A stretch of DNA of 62,652 bases from a bacterium (GCA_030539495.1 JAUNRX010000006.1:1-62652), one strand, 5' to 3'; positions 17,157 through 25,198 are shown, counted from the first letter of the stretch. Made by a program: numbers and translations. Notes: a model not told the origin generated them from the letters alone.

Positions 17157-17956
17157 ATATTATAAAATCAGATTGTTATCAGATAGTACGTAGTAAAATG
17201 TTTTGGATTATCTTAGTGTTTACCACTTTATGTGGAGTCGGTATTACACTTATCTCCCGTGGACTGGCAGCAGGTACGCTTGGTACGGAGTTTATCGGAA
17301 CTGCCTCTGGCCTGATGGATAACATGGTCATCTCCATTGTAGGACCAATCCTGATTGCAACCTACTTATGTAATGACTTTACCAATAAGACCATCCACTC
17401 GGCAATCCTTTACGGACATGGAAGAAGAAGCATCCTATGGGCGAAAGTCATTCCTTACTCGCTTATGGTCTTTGCATTATTACTTCCTTATGCCATCAGC
17501 ACCTTTATCGGCTTTCTATCAGGAAACAGCTTTAGCTTGGACTTTGCCAATGCAATTGACTCCTCCTATATGATGATTCTGGCAAAACAAGGAGCATTTG
17601 CGAGAGACTTTAATACAATTGGGAAGTTAATACTGGTATTATTTGTCCTTGCAATTATCTACTTATCAAGGCTAAGCCTAATCTTCTTACTAAGCTACGT
17701 AATCCGTAAGCCAATTGCAGTCATCGGAATCGGTGTTCTCTTAGAAAATGGCCTAAGCATCTTGGCAGCAGTAGTATCTAAGTCAGAAGCTGTAAACTCT
17801 TGTTTATCCTGGACGCCATTTACCGCAATGCGTGATAATATCACATTATCTGCAAGCGTTCCAGAGCTATTGAAAATAGCTGCAACAAGCATTCTATTTC
17901 TCGTAATCGTAGTCAATATTACGACTGCATTCTTTAATAAATCAGAAATTAAATAA
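17153..17956 (+). CDS. ABC-2 type permease
   Basis: A 267-residue membrane protein with six hydrophobic segments and a large loop after the first, as in ABC-2 permeases (NIIKSDCYQIVRSKMFWIIL at the N-terminus; TYLCNDFTNKTI after helix 2). It starts in an ATGA overlap with the ATPase gene. It presumably moves or expels a peptide or lipid-linked compound with that ATPase. The substrate cannot be read from the sequence. Confidence 0.88.
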   Translation: MNIIKSDCYQIVRSKMFWIILVFTTLCGVGITLISRGLAAGTLGTEFIGTASGLMDNMVISIVGPILIATYLCNDFTNKTIHSAILYGHGRRSILWAKVIPYSLMVFALLLPYAISTFIGFLSGNSFSLDFANAIDSSYMMILAKQGAFARDFNTIGKLILVLFVLAIIYLSRLSLIFLLSYVIRKPIAVIGIGVLLENGLSILAAVVSKSEAVNSCLSWTPFTAMRDNITLSASVPELLKIAATSILFLVIVVNITTAFFNKSEIK

Positions 17957-17968
17957 GGAGGCTAATCC

Positions 17969-18850
17969 ATGAGAATTCTCGCTATCCTTTTAGGTCTCGT
18001 TATCCTGTCCTTGCTGGCTTACCTTCATCTTCTAAAACATGAGTTGCAGAGAATGAAGGCAAGATTACAGAAACGTCAAACAGAAGGATCTCACCAATTT
18101 CTAGCAATTGACTTAATCAATAAGGATTTAGAAGAATTAGCTACAGAAATCAATAAGTGTCTTCAGGCAGAGGAAACCCTCTGCCTGAAGGCCGTTCGCG
18201 AAGAAAATGAATTTAAAGAGCTAATTGCGAATATCTCTCATGACCTTCGTACTCCCCTGACCGCAGTAAAAGGATATTTGCAGTTACTACAAAATACACC
18301 ATTAAACAGCAACCAAACAGAAAAACTTTTGATTGCCAGCAAGCATGTAGAAGAACTTGGCATTCTAATTGAACATTTTTTTGAATACTCCTATTATTTA
18401 AATAGTCCTCCTGTCGTAGAGAAGGAATCATTTAATCTAACCAATCTTGTGCTGGAATGTCTCGCAACATCAGTTCCTATGTTTGAAGCAAAAGGTCTTT
18501 CCTTAAACCTATTAAAGCAAGAGCAGGCAACTGTAATCGCCGATAAAGAGCTTGTGACAAGGATGATCCAGAATCTGATCCGAAATTGTCTGATGCATGC
18601 AACGGGAGAAGTAAAAATAGCAATTCTTAATATCACACCAACCTGCCAAGTACATTTCATCAATCAGGTCTCAAAGGAAAATGAACCAGACTGCAGTCGA
18701 ATCTTTGAACGATTTTACTCAAGTAATAGGGCAAGAAGCCATTCCACAGGCTTAGGGCTTGCCATTGTCAAAGTACTGGCAGAAAATATGGGCGGAAGTG
18801 TTGGAGCTTCCATAAATGAAAATGAGCTTGATATATGGTTTGAATTGTAA
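17969..18850 (+). CDS. Sensor histidine kinase
   Basis: A 293-residue kinase with one N-terminal membrane segment (about 3-22) and no extracellular domain, then a short coiled coil. Phospho-acceptor H91 is in ANISHDLRTPLTAVKGY. The ATPase domain has the N box (RMIQNLIRNCLMHA), FERFYSS and STGLGLAIV. A kinase without an outer sensor usually takes its signal from a membrane partner, here probably the ABC transporter upstream. AAGGAGG precedes the ATG. It should phosphorylate D50 of the regulator at 15474. Confidence 0.9.
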   Translation: MRILAILLGLVILSLLAYLHLLKHELQRMKARLQKRQTEGSHQFLAIDLINKDLEELATEINKCLQAEETLCLKAVREENEFKELIANISHDLRTPLTAVKGYLQLLQNTPLNSNQTEKLLIASKHVEELGILIEHFFEYSYYLNSPPVVEKESFNLTNLVLECLATSVPMFEAKGLSLNLLKQEQATVIADKELVTRMIQNLIRNCLMHATGEVKIAILNITPTCQVHFINQVSKENEPDCSRIFERFYSSNRARSHSTGLGLAIVKVLAENMGGSVGASINENELDIWFEL

Positions 18851-18869
18851 TTTTAGTAAGAATAATAGC

Positions 18870-18896
18870 ACCCTTTGTTATATTTTGCATATATTA
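18870..18896 (+). promoter_or_regulatory. Sigma-K-like promoter
   Basis: AC at 18870-18871, a 16-base spacer and CATATATTA at 18888-18896 match the mother-cell sigma-K pattern AC-N16-CATANNNTA exactly. The first codon of the Trp/Cys-rich protein is 30 bases downstream. Confidence 0.6.
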
Positions 18897-18926
18897 TACT
18901 ATAATAACATATAGGTTGATGCTAAT

Positions 18927-19133
18927 ATGTGTTGGAACAATTCTTGGTATTCTTATTCTGGTTGCGGAAACAACTGGGGTTCTTGGAATAATGGCTGCGG
19001 CTGGAACAACGGCTGCAATGGCTGCTGGGGAAGCGGCTGGGGCTGGAATAACTGTTGTGGCTGGAACAATGGCTGTAATTGGGGCTGTGGCTGGAACAAT
19101 GGTTGTGGCTGTGGCAATCGCTGGTTCTTCTAA
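18927..19133 (+). CDS. Cys/Trp/Asn/Gly-rich coat-like protein
   Basis: A 68-residue protein made almost wholly of Gly, Asn, Trp and Cys, built on WNNGC-like units (MCWNNSWYSYSG start; GCGWNNGCGCG near the end). About 13 Cys residues could cross-link. The leader (TATAGGTTGATG just before the start) is nearly identical to that of the gene at 19290, and both have sigma-K-like promoters, pointing to a late mother-cell structural protein of the spore surface. No signal peptide. Two longer frames over this stretch are shadows. A metal-binding or bacteriocin-like role is less likely. Confidence 0.7.
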   Translation: MCWNNSWYSYSGCGNNWGSWNNGCGWNNGCNGCWGSGWGWNNCCGWNNGCNWGCGWNNGCGCGNRWFF

Positions 19134-19160
19134 TCGTTCTTATCCCATTATATATAATAA

Positions 19161-19199
19161 AAAACGACTATTCCTTATAATGTGGATAGTCGTTTTTTC
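19161..19199 (+). terminator. Rho-independent terminator
   Basis: AAAACGACTA pairs with TAGTCGTTTT around a 16-base centre, followed by T residues. It separates the two coat-like genes, so each is its own transcription unit. Confidence 0.85.
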
Positions 19200-19230
19200 T
19201 ATTATATAATTCTTTTTAGGACAAATTGTA

Positions 19231-19257
19231 ACATATTTTATACCCTTACATATACTA
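19231..19257 (+). promoter_or_regulatory. Sigma-K-like promoter
   Basis: AC at 19231-19232, a 16-base spacer and CATATACTA at 19249-19257 match AC-N16-CATANNNTA exactly, as for the paralogous upstream gene. Confidence 0.6.
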
Positions 19258-19289
19258 TAGTATAAATATAAAATATAGGTTGATGTAAA

Positions 19290-19577
19290 ATGTGCTGTTG
19301 GAATAATTCTTGTAATTGTGGATGTAATAATAGCTGCGGAAAAAATAACGGCAGACGCGGTGTCAGAGATGGTGTCAGATACGGAAATAGACTCGGTGGC
19401 AGAGATGGCGGCAGACGCGGTGGCAGACGTGGTCATGGTTGTGGACAAGACAACGGATACGGTTACTATGATAACGCTAATTACTATGATGGCTATAATT
19501 GCTATGACTATAGCCAATATTACGATGACGGTAATTTTTCAAATTACGGCTGTGGCTGTAATCGTAATTTCTTCTAG
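19290..19577 (+). CDS. Cys/Arg/Gly/Tyr-rich coat-like protein
   Basis: A 95-residue protein in three blocks. The Cys-rich head (MCCWNNSCNCGCNNSC) resembles the neighbour at 18927. The middle (about 18-51) is Arg/Gly repeats such as GRRGVRDG and GGRRGGRRG. The tail is rich in Tyr and Asp (GYNCYDYSQYYDDG) and ends in GCGCNR. Cys and Tyr content suits disulfide and dityrosine cross-linking, as in spore coats. Leader and sigma-K-like promoter match the upstream paralog. The alternative frame at 19318 is a shadow. Confidence 0.7.
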   Translation: MCCWNNSCNCGCNNSCGKNNGRRGVRDGVRYGNRLGGRDGGRRGGRRGHGCGQDNGYGYYDNANYYDGYNCYDYSQYYDDGNFSNYGCGCNRNFF

Positions 19578-19659
19578 TAATACCTATCTTATCTCTATTA
19601 ATTAGAGCTCTTTAGATTTTAAATCATTTAGTTCGTATAATATATAATTTCATTATAAC

Positions 19660-19850
19660 AAAGTGTGTGTTCCACATATTCTCGTGTCTTAAGTCCCTTG
19701 TAAGGAACACACACTTTTCTCTCGCGCGAAGCTGATCGTGTTAGCGATATACAACTTTTAGCTGAGTGTGCATTCTACGCCCTTCTTTTTAGGGCGTTTT
19801 TTAGTGAATAGGAAACTTCTCAAAGAGAAAATTCCTATTCACTAAAAAAC
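19660..19850 (+). repeat. Structured intergenic element, copy A
   Basis: About 190 nt of consecutive stems: AAGTGTGTGTTCC (19661-19673) with GGAACACACACTT (19704-19716); ATCGT/GCGAT around GTTA (19735-19748); AGCTGAGTGTGCA (19760-19772); ACGCCC/GGGCGT; and a long stem TAGTGAATAGGAA/TTCCTATTCACTA ending in the AAAAAACGC region. The same order of motifs recurs on the minus strand at 57757-57940 and 29650-29780. Not a known riboswitch or transposon that I can name. Confidence 0.65.
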
Positions 19851-19928
19851 GCTGTTTGTATTCATATGGACAGCCTTTTTGGTACATACTAACAGAGTAA
19901 CAAAAAAGATAAGAAAGAGTGGTAATAT

Positions 19929-20363
19929 ATGGTTAATGATGATACTATTAAACTATTAAAAGAATGCAATGCAGGCGTAAAAATGGCCGTGTCATCCATT
20001 GATGAACTACTTGATAAAGTGCAAGATGAGTCTTTAAAAAATCGATTAATAGAGAATAAGAATGATCATACCAAACTAGGTGATCAGACGCATCAATTAC
20101 TATTAGAATATCATGACCAGGATAAGGAGCCGAATGCCATCGCAAAGGCAATGTCTTGGATGAAGACAAACTATAGCATGATGAAGAATAATAGTGATAG
20201 TGAAGTAGCCAAGCTTATTATAGATGGTTCAACAATGGGAATCCAGTCTCTAAAAAACTATCTAGACCAATATCAAGCTGCAGATGAGCAATCCAAAGGA
20301 ATTACAAAAAAATTAATTCATATTGAAGAGACATTAAGTACCGATTTACAAAAATATCTATAA
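19929..20363 (+). CDS. Ferritin-like four-helix protein (DUF2383-like)
   Basis: A 144-residue all-helical cytoplasmic protein with four amphipathic helices, including DDTIKLLKECNAGVKMAVSS at the N-terminus and NAIAKAMSWMKTNYSMM in the third. The shape recalls DUF2383/ferritin-like proteins, but I see no clear di-iron ligand set. A CATACTA at 19885-19891 with TCATA 18 bases upstream is one mismatch from a sigma-G promoter, so it may also be a sporulation gene. Element copy A lies just upstream. Confidence 0.55.
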   Translation: MVNDDTIKLLKECNAGVKMAVSSIDELLDKVQDESLKNRLIENKNDHTKLGDQTHQLLLEYHDQDKEPNAIAKAMSWMKTNYSMMKNNSDSEVAKLIIDGSTMGIQSLKNYLDQYQAADEQSKGITKKLIHIEETLSTDLQKYL

Positions 20364-20369
20364 GTATTT

Positions 20370-20406
20370 AAAGCAAGAGATTACGTAATCCGTAGTCTTT
20401 TGCTTT
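20370..20406 (+). terminator. Rho-independent terminator
   Basis: AAAGCAAGAGATTACG pairs imperfectly with CCGTAGTCTTTTGCTTT. It follows the four-helix protein gene. Confidence 0.65.
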
Positions 20407-20432
20407 ATCATAATTAACTAAGGGGGCATAGT

Positions 20433-21446
20433 ATGAAATCAAAAAAGCCATATATTCAATATGCAATCTTTTTTACGGTCTGTCTTATTTTTTATATCGT
20501 ATTTCGAAATTCTCTATCTGAAATATGGAAGCAGGTCTGTAGTACTAATATCATCGTGTTGCTTGCAATCTCAGCCGCCGCCATCCTTTATTATTTTTTT
20601 GAAGGCCATATTACATATCTGCTGGCAAGAGAGCATCGGGATGACTATACCTATTTGAAAGGACTTAAAAATTCCTTTTTTGCTAGCTTTTATCGAGTTG
20701 CAACTTTAGGAAGTGCAGGCGGCATGTCCGCAATCTATAATCTATATTTAGACCATATTCCAGTAAGCGATGGAATTGGCCTTTATTTTGTAGGCTATGT
20801 AATTCATAAGATTGCCATATTACTCTATGGAATTGCCATCTTGGTAATCCGTCCTCAATGGGTCCACAGATATTTTTTCGAATATGCCTGGTACTTTGTA
20901 TATGCATACGTATTAGGAATTGCTGTACTTGTAGGATTAATCCTTTTATGTGTATGTCCTTATGCCTATCGATTAGCAAGCTTCCTGCTTACAAAATTAC
21001 AACGTAAGATTCCAAAACGTGCAGAACAGCTACAAACACTGGACCAAAAACTAGTAGCATTACAAACAGAAACCCGCTCCTTATTAAAAAATAAGTTATT
21101 GATCCTTCGTCTACTCCTAAATGACATATGCAAGCTGACTACATACTATATCATTCCTTACTTAATCTTTATGCAGTCCGGCAGCCTACATGCAGCTGAC
21201 TCGATCTCTCTCGTGGCAATCATCTATATCCTTGCTGCGGCAGTACCAACACCTTCAGGAGTTGGATCAATTGAAGCCGTCTATGTGCTTTTGAGCGTTA
21301 AATTTATGAGCAGCATTGAGGCTGCCTCCTCCATGTTATTATTCCGATTTGCAACGATGATCGTACCATGTGTAATTGGTGGAATATACATTCTCCTACG
21401 TAATCTTTTAACGTCAAAAAAGATAAAAAAATGTAATAATGGATGA
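20433..21446 (+). CDS. Lysylphosphatidylglycerol synthase TM-region (flippase-like) protein
   Basis: A 337-residue membrane protein with about eight hydrophobic segments. It corresponds to the membrane half of MprF (UPF0104) without the aminoacyl-transferase domain. Family marks include GSAGGMSAIYNLYLD after the second helix pair and AVPTPSGVGSIEAVY near 270-284. Proteins of this type flip phospholipids or other lipids. AAGGGGGC precedes the ATG. With no synthase domain it cannot aminoacylate lipid itself; the substrate is unknown. Confidence 0.85.
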   Translation: MKSKKPYIQYAIFFTVCLIFYIVFRNSLSEIWKQVCSTNIIVLLAISAAAILYYFFEGHITYLLAREHRDDYTYLKGLKNSFFASFYRVATLGSAGGMSAIYNLYLDHIPVSDGIGLYFVGYVIHKIAILLYGIAILVIRPQWVHRYFFEYAWYFVYAYVLGIAVLVGLILLCVCPYAYRLASFLLTKLQRKIPKRAEQLQTLDQKLVALQTETRSLLKNKLLILRLLLNDICKLTTYYIIPYLIFMQSGSLHAADSISLVAIIYILAAAVPTPSGVGSIEAVYVLLSVKFMSSIEAASSMLLFRFATMIVPCVIGGIYILLRNLLTSKKIKKCNNG

Positions 21447-21543
21447 TTTTACGAATGATTCAATGTTTTTACTCATATATTTAATATAAGATGAGATAAT
21501 ATCGCCTTAAAACTAAAAATATAGAGAAAGGGATCTGTGTAAG

Positions 21544-22449
21544 ATGAAGAAATATTATTATGGGATAAATAAGATGAATCATTACTTTGAAGGATGGTAT
21601 TTCAAACAAGTTTTCAATGGACAAACCATCGTTTTCATTCCAGGTATTAGCTATGCAAATGAAACAAAAGAAGCGTTTATACAAGTAATTGTAAACGACA
21701 TATCTACCTTCATTTCTTTTTCAATCGATGAGTTCTACGCAAAAAAGGATGAGCTGTTTATTCAAATCGGTGGAAATATTTTTACAAAGAGAGGAATCAA
21801 GATTTGTATTCATAAATGTGGAATTAATATCGATGGCGTAATCCGCTTTGGCAAGTTAAATCCATTGAAATATAGCATTATGGGGCCATTACAATGGTTA
21901 CCGCTATTAGAATGTTCCCATAATATCATCAGTATGGATCATTCGGTTTACGGTCATTTAACGATTGATGGAAAAGCCATAGTTATTTCCCGTGGACGTG
22001 GCTATATTGAATCCGATCATGGACGCAGTTTCCCTAAAAATTATATTTGGAGTCAGTGCAATCAATTTACAGAGCCATTTACAAGCATTATGGTAGCAGT
22101 AGCAGATGTTCTCATTCATAAGGTAATGTTTCAGGGAACCATTGCCGTTATTCTATATAAGGGAATCGAGTATCGATTTGCTACATATCTTAACGTAAAA
22201 GTGAAAGTATGTACAAAAAATAAGATTGTCCTTACACAGAATGGTATGATCCTTAAAGTTCATCTGTGTAAAAACAATCATGTAAAATTAATGGCACCAA
22301 AGAATGGATCTATGGCTAGAACCATTCATGAAAATGTAAATAGCAAGGTGCATTATTATTTTGAAGTAAATCATCGCGTTCTGTTAGATGAAATCTGTGA
22401 TGTGGCAAGTTATGAGTCGGTCATGGATGTCAATCATTTTCTTCCCTAA
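21544..22449 (+). CDS. Tocopherol cyclase-like protein
   Basis: A 301-residue protein. The N-terminal HYFEGWYFKQVF (about 13-24) and the later RGRGYIESDHGRSFPKNYIW (about 160-179) are landmarks of the tocopherol-cyclase-like family. In plants and cyanobacteria the family closes the chromanol ring; in anaerobic bacteria the substrate is unknown and is unlikely to be tocopherol. AAAGGGAT precedes the ATG. It converges on the FAD dehydrogenase gene with only four bases between stop codons, so the ends share a junction. Confidence 0.82.
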   Translation: MKKYYYGINKMNHYFEGWYFKQVFNGQTIVFIPGISYANETKEAFIQVIVNDISTFISFSIDEFYAKKDELFIQIGGNIFTKRGIKICIHKCGINIDGVIRFGKLNPLKYSIMGPLQWLPLLECSHNIISMDHSVYGHLTIDGKAIVISRGRGYIESDHGRSFPKNYIWSQCNQFTEPFTSIMVAVADVLIHKVMFQGTIAVILYKGIEYRFATYLNVKVKVCTKNKIVLTQNGMILKVHLCKNNHVKLMAPKNGSMARTIHENVNSKVHYYFEVNHRVLLDEICDVASYESVMDVNHFLP

Positions 22450-22453
22450 CTTA

Positions 22454-23848
22454 TTATTTTAAATATTGGCCCATTAAAACACCCATTACTGAAGCCATCA
22501 TTAATCCCCTTGTCCATCCGCTGGAATCACCTAAGCAATATAATCCTTTGATATTGGTGGTAAAGTTCTTATCCATCTTGACACGATTTGAATAGAACTT
22601 TAGTTCCGGCGAATAGAGTAAGGTTTCCGTGCTGGCAAAGCCAGGGACAACGTGATCTACTGCCTGAATAAAATTAATGATGTTCAGCATGGAACGGTAG
22701 GGGAGAGCAGCTGTAATATCACCTGCTACTGCATCCGGAAGGGTTGGTTTTACATTGGAAAACGTAAGTTCCTTCGGCCAGGTACGTTTTCCATCCAGAA
22801 TATCTCCGTATCTCTGACACAAGATATGGCCATTTCCCAGCATATTGGTTAATTCGCCTACTTTTTGAGCGTATTCAATTGGCTGGTTAAATGGTTGCGT
22901 GAAGTTATGAGAGCAGAGGATTGCAAGATTGGTATTATTACTCTTTAAATCCTTGTAAGAGTGCCCATTTACGACAGCCAAATCATTATCATAATTCTCC
23001 TGGCTTACAAATCCTCCAGGATTTTGACAGAATGTACGTACTTTATTCTTAAATGGCTGAGGATATCCAATTAATTTCGATTCATAAAGGACATCGTTTA
23101 CTTCTTCCATAATCTCATTTCTAACTTCTACACGAACTCCAATATCTACAGTTCCTGGCTGATGCGCGATTTGATGCTCCACACATAAGTTTTCAAACCA
23201 GGCAGCTCCACGTCTTCCAACTGCAACTACCACATTATCAGCATAATAAGCTGTCTCTTTATTTGTATGTACATCGGTTACAACTGCACCCACACAAGCC
23301 TTATCCTTTAAAATAATATTGTCACAAGAGTGGGAGAATAGGATCTCTACATTATGTGATAATAGATATTCCTGAATCTCATAATACAGCTGTTGTGCCT
23401 TTTCCGTACCAAGATGACGGATTGGGCAGTCTACTAATTTTAGTCCCGCCTGAATGGCTCTTCGCCTGATATTCTTGATCTTATCTGTCTGAGCAATTCC
23501 TTCTACCTTAGTATCTGCACCAAATTCTAAATAAATTTGATCTGTATAATCAATCATTTCCTGAGCAAACTCGGATCCAATTAATTCTGGAAGCTGTCCA
23601 CCAACTTCATTGCTTAAGCTTAGTTTTCCATCTGAGAAAGCACCAGCTCCTGAAAATCCAGTCGTTATATGGCAAAAAGGTTTGCAGTTCATACACTTTT
23701 TTGTCTTTTTCTTTGGGCAATGACGCTCATTTACGCGAACCCCTTTTTCTACAATTAAAATCTTCTTTTTACTACCTTTACGAAGCATCTCCAAAGCGGT
23801 AAAGATACCAGCCGGACCTGCTCCAATGATAATAACGTCGTATTTCAT
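22454..23848 (-). CDS. FAD-dependent dehydrogenase (COG2509 type)
   Basis: A 464-residue cytoplasmic flavoprotein. N-terminal dinucleotide loop IIGAGPAGIFTALEM (about 6-20). A Cys-rich stretch HCPKKKTKKCMNCKPFC (about 43-59) is followed by GFSGAGAFSDGKL. VAVGRRGAAWFE lies mid-chain, and the C-terminal FAD segment is CLGDSSGWTRGLMMAS. This defines the uncharacterised FAD-dependent dehydrogenase family common in clostridia. Substrate unknown. The ribosome site GGAGGTAG is seen on the minus strand before the ATG at 23848. Confidence 0.88.
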   Translation of the reverse strand: MKYDVIIIGAGPAGIFTALEMLRKGSKKKILIVEKGVRVNERHCPKKKTKKCMNCKPFCHITTGFSGAGAFSDGKLSLSNEVGGQLPELIGSEFAQEMIDYTDQIYLEFGADTKVEGIAQTDKIKNIRRRAIQAGLKLVDCPIRHLGTEKAQQLYYEIQEYLLSHNVEILFSHSCDNIILKDKACVGAVVTDVHTNKETAYYADNVVVAVGRRGAAWFENLCVEHQIAHQPGTVDIGVRVEVRNEIMEEVNDVLYESKLIGYPQPFKNKVRTFCQNPGGFVSQENYDNDLAVVNGHSYKDLKSNNTNLAILCSHNFTQPFNQPIEYAQKVGELTNMLGNGHILCQRYGDILDGKRTWPKELTFSNVKPTLPDAVAGDITAALPYRSMLNIINFIQAVDHVVPGFASTETLLYSPELKFYSNRVKMDKNFTTNIKGLYCLGDSSGWTRGLMMASVMGVLMGQYLK

Positions 23849-23951
23849 TTTTCTACCTCCATTCGTACAGTTTGACGAATACCAGATACTATATTACCAT
23901 AAAATGTAAAAATTTAAAAGAAAAAGAGGAGAGAAGTTTCTTGCTTAGAAC

Positions 23952-24013
23952 AAAGTGTCTTCGACACTTCGCCGCGCCGAAGGTGGGATTTCGAGAGAGA
24001 TTTCCTGTTAATT
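23952..24013 (+). repeat. Structured intergenic element, shortened copy D
   Basis: AAAGTGTC-TTCG-ACACTT hairpin (23952-23969), then GCGCCGAAG (23974-23982), then GGGATTTCGAGAGAGATTTCC. The last two blocks match copies B and C on the opposite strand, but the middle of the element is missing. It lies between two minus-strand genes. Confidence 0.5.
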
Positions 24014-24056
24014 AAAAAAACCTTACTTATGTAGTTGCATAAGTAAGGCTTTTTTA
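24014..24056. terminator. Bidirectional terminator between lexA and copy D
   Basis: CCTTACTTATG pairs with CATAAGTAAGG (24021-24048). It is flanked by AAAAAAA on the left and TTTTTT on the right, so it can stop lexA (minus) and anything coming from the left. Confidence 0.85.
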
Positions 24057-24063
24057 ATAATGA

Positions 24064-24681
24064 TTAGTGATATCTACGATATAATCCGATTACTTTACCC
24101 ACGATAGAACAATCTTTTACAATGATAGGTTCCATAGTATCGTTTTCCGGTTGAAGACGAATATGATCCTTTTCTTTGTAGAATGTCTTAACAGTGGCAG
24201 AATCATCGATTAATGCTACAACTTTATCTCCATTATCAGCAGTAGGCTGTTTTTGAACTAAAATCTGATCCCCATTAAAGATACCAGCATTAATCATACT
24301 GTCACCTTTTACATTAAGCATGAAGATATCAGAATTAGGGATATCTTCAGCGGGAAGAGGGAAGTACCCTTCAATATTTTCAACAGCTAGAATTGGCTGT
24401 CCAGCTGTTACCGTCCCAACTAAAGGAACGTTGATGATTTCACGTCTTGTTAATCCAAAGCTGTCCTCAATGATTTCGATTGCTCTTGGCTTAGTAGGGT
24501 CTCTTCGAATAAAGCCATTACGTTCTAATGTTTCTAAGTGGCTATGGACAGAAGAGGTACTTTTTAAATGCACGGCTTCACAAATTTCACGAACAGCAGG
24601 TGGATATCCACGGTTGATAATCTCAGATTTTATGTAATCTAAGATTTCTTTTTGCTTTGCACTGATTTTACCTTGGCTCAT
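24064..24681 (-). CDS. lexA: LexA repressor (SOS regulator)
   Basis: A 205-residue DNA-binding repressor. The winged helix (1-70) has [20 protein letters not shown]. The cleavage site is A93-G94 in VGTVTAGQP. The self-cleavage dyad is S128 (KGDSMI) and K165 (ATVKTF). RecA-stimulated cleavage lifts repression of DNA-damage genes. Promoter ATGCAA/ATTATA on the plus strand (TTGCAT-N17-TATAAT on the minus) overlaps a partial LexA box at 24755-24768, suggesting autoregulation. It is divergent from the yneA-like gene. Confidence 0.96.
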   Translation of the reverse strand: MSQGKISAKQKEILDYIKSEIINRGYPPAVREICEAVHLKSTSSVHSHLETLERNGFIRRDPTKPRAIEIIEDSFGLTRREIINVPLVGTVTAGQPILAVENIEGYFPLPAEDIPNSDIFMLNVKGDSMINAGIFNGDQILVQKQPTADNGDKVVALIDDSATVKTFYKEKDHIRLQPENDTMEPIIVKDCSIVGKVIGLYRRYH

Positions 24682-24754
24682 ATACTATTATCCTCCAATC
24701 AGACTGTACTTTATCTTCCAGTCATCTATATACGCTTGTTAATAAGAAAATTAT

Positions 24755-24857
24755 AACACATATGTTCGAACAATGCAAAACCTATGTTCGATTTTCCAAA
24801 ATTTTATGTTGACACACGAACAAGCGTTCGCTATAATTTAAAACAGAACAGGCGTTC
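24755..24857. promoter_or_regulatory. LexA operators in the lexA / yneA-like divergent region
   Basis: Two strong boxes match GAAC-N4-GTTC: CGAACAAGCGTTCG (24817-24830) and GAACAGGCGTTC (24846-24857). The first lies between TTGACA (24810-24815) and TATAAT (24832-24837) of the rightward promoter. A weaker box on the lexA side, CGAACATATGTGTT on the minus strand (24755-24768), lies between TTGCAT and TATAAT of lexA. Confidence 0.88.
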
Positions 24858-24883
24858 GGTATTTGAAAGAGAGGTTTTTTATT

Positions 24884-25198
24884 ATGAGAAAAGAAATGAC
24901 TATGAGATATTTGGATATGGTGAAGGTTCCCGTTGTAATGGCAGTACTTCTATTAATTGCAGCATGCTTTATCACACCTATCGTTAAGGCATCCGGCATA
25001 AATACAGTAGAAAAAGAACAACAGGTAAAAAGCATTCAGATCCAAGAAGGAGACAGTCTTTGGAGCATTGCCAAAGAGCATTACAGTAATGACTATACTT
25101 CTATTGAACAATATATAGAAGATATTAAACAATGCAATAACATATCCTCAGACACCATTCATGCAGGTAAATACTTAATTATTCCATATTATAATTAA
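24884..25198 (+). CDS. yneA: LysM-domain cell-division suppressor (YneA-like)
   Basis: A 104-residue protein: a membrane anchor (about 14-34) and an external LysM domain (IQEGDSLWSIAKEHYSN to GKYLIIPYYN, about 53-102). Position next to lexA, size, anchor-plus-LysM order and two LexA boxes match YneA of Bacillus, which delays septation during the SOS response. GAGAGG lies 9 bases before ATG 24884; the TTG at 24863 is rejected. The sequence alone does not prove the division-blocking role. Confidence 0.82.
   Translation: MRKEMTMRYLDMVKVPVVMAVLLLIAACFITPIVKASGINTVEKEQQVKSIQIQEGDSLWSIAKEHYSNDYTSIEQYIEDIKQCNNISSDTIHAGKYLIIPYYN

Noticed and set aside
18916..19209. 97-residue Ala/Gly-rich frame over the Trp/Cys-rich gene
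   Set aside because: It is another reading of the same WNNGC-type repeat; the start matching the paralog's leader is the ATG-TGT at 18927.
19140..19517. 125-residue minus-strand frame rich in Ile, Ser and Thr
   Set aside because: Antisense shadow of the Cys/Arg/Gly-rich gene; low complexity, no ribosome site.
19318..19605. Asp/Val/Ala-rich frame over the second coat-like gene
   Set aside because: Starts inside the gene without a ribosome site; the leader fits the ATG at 19290.
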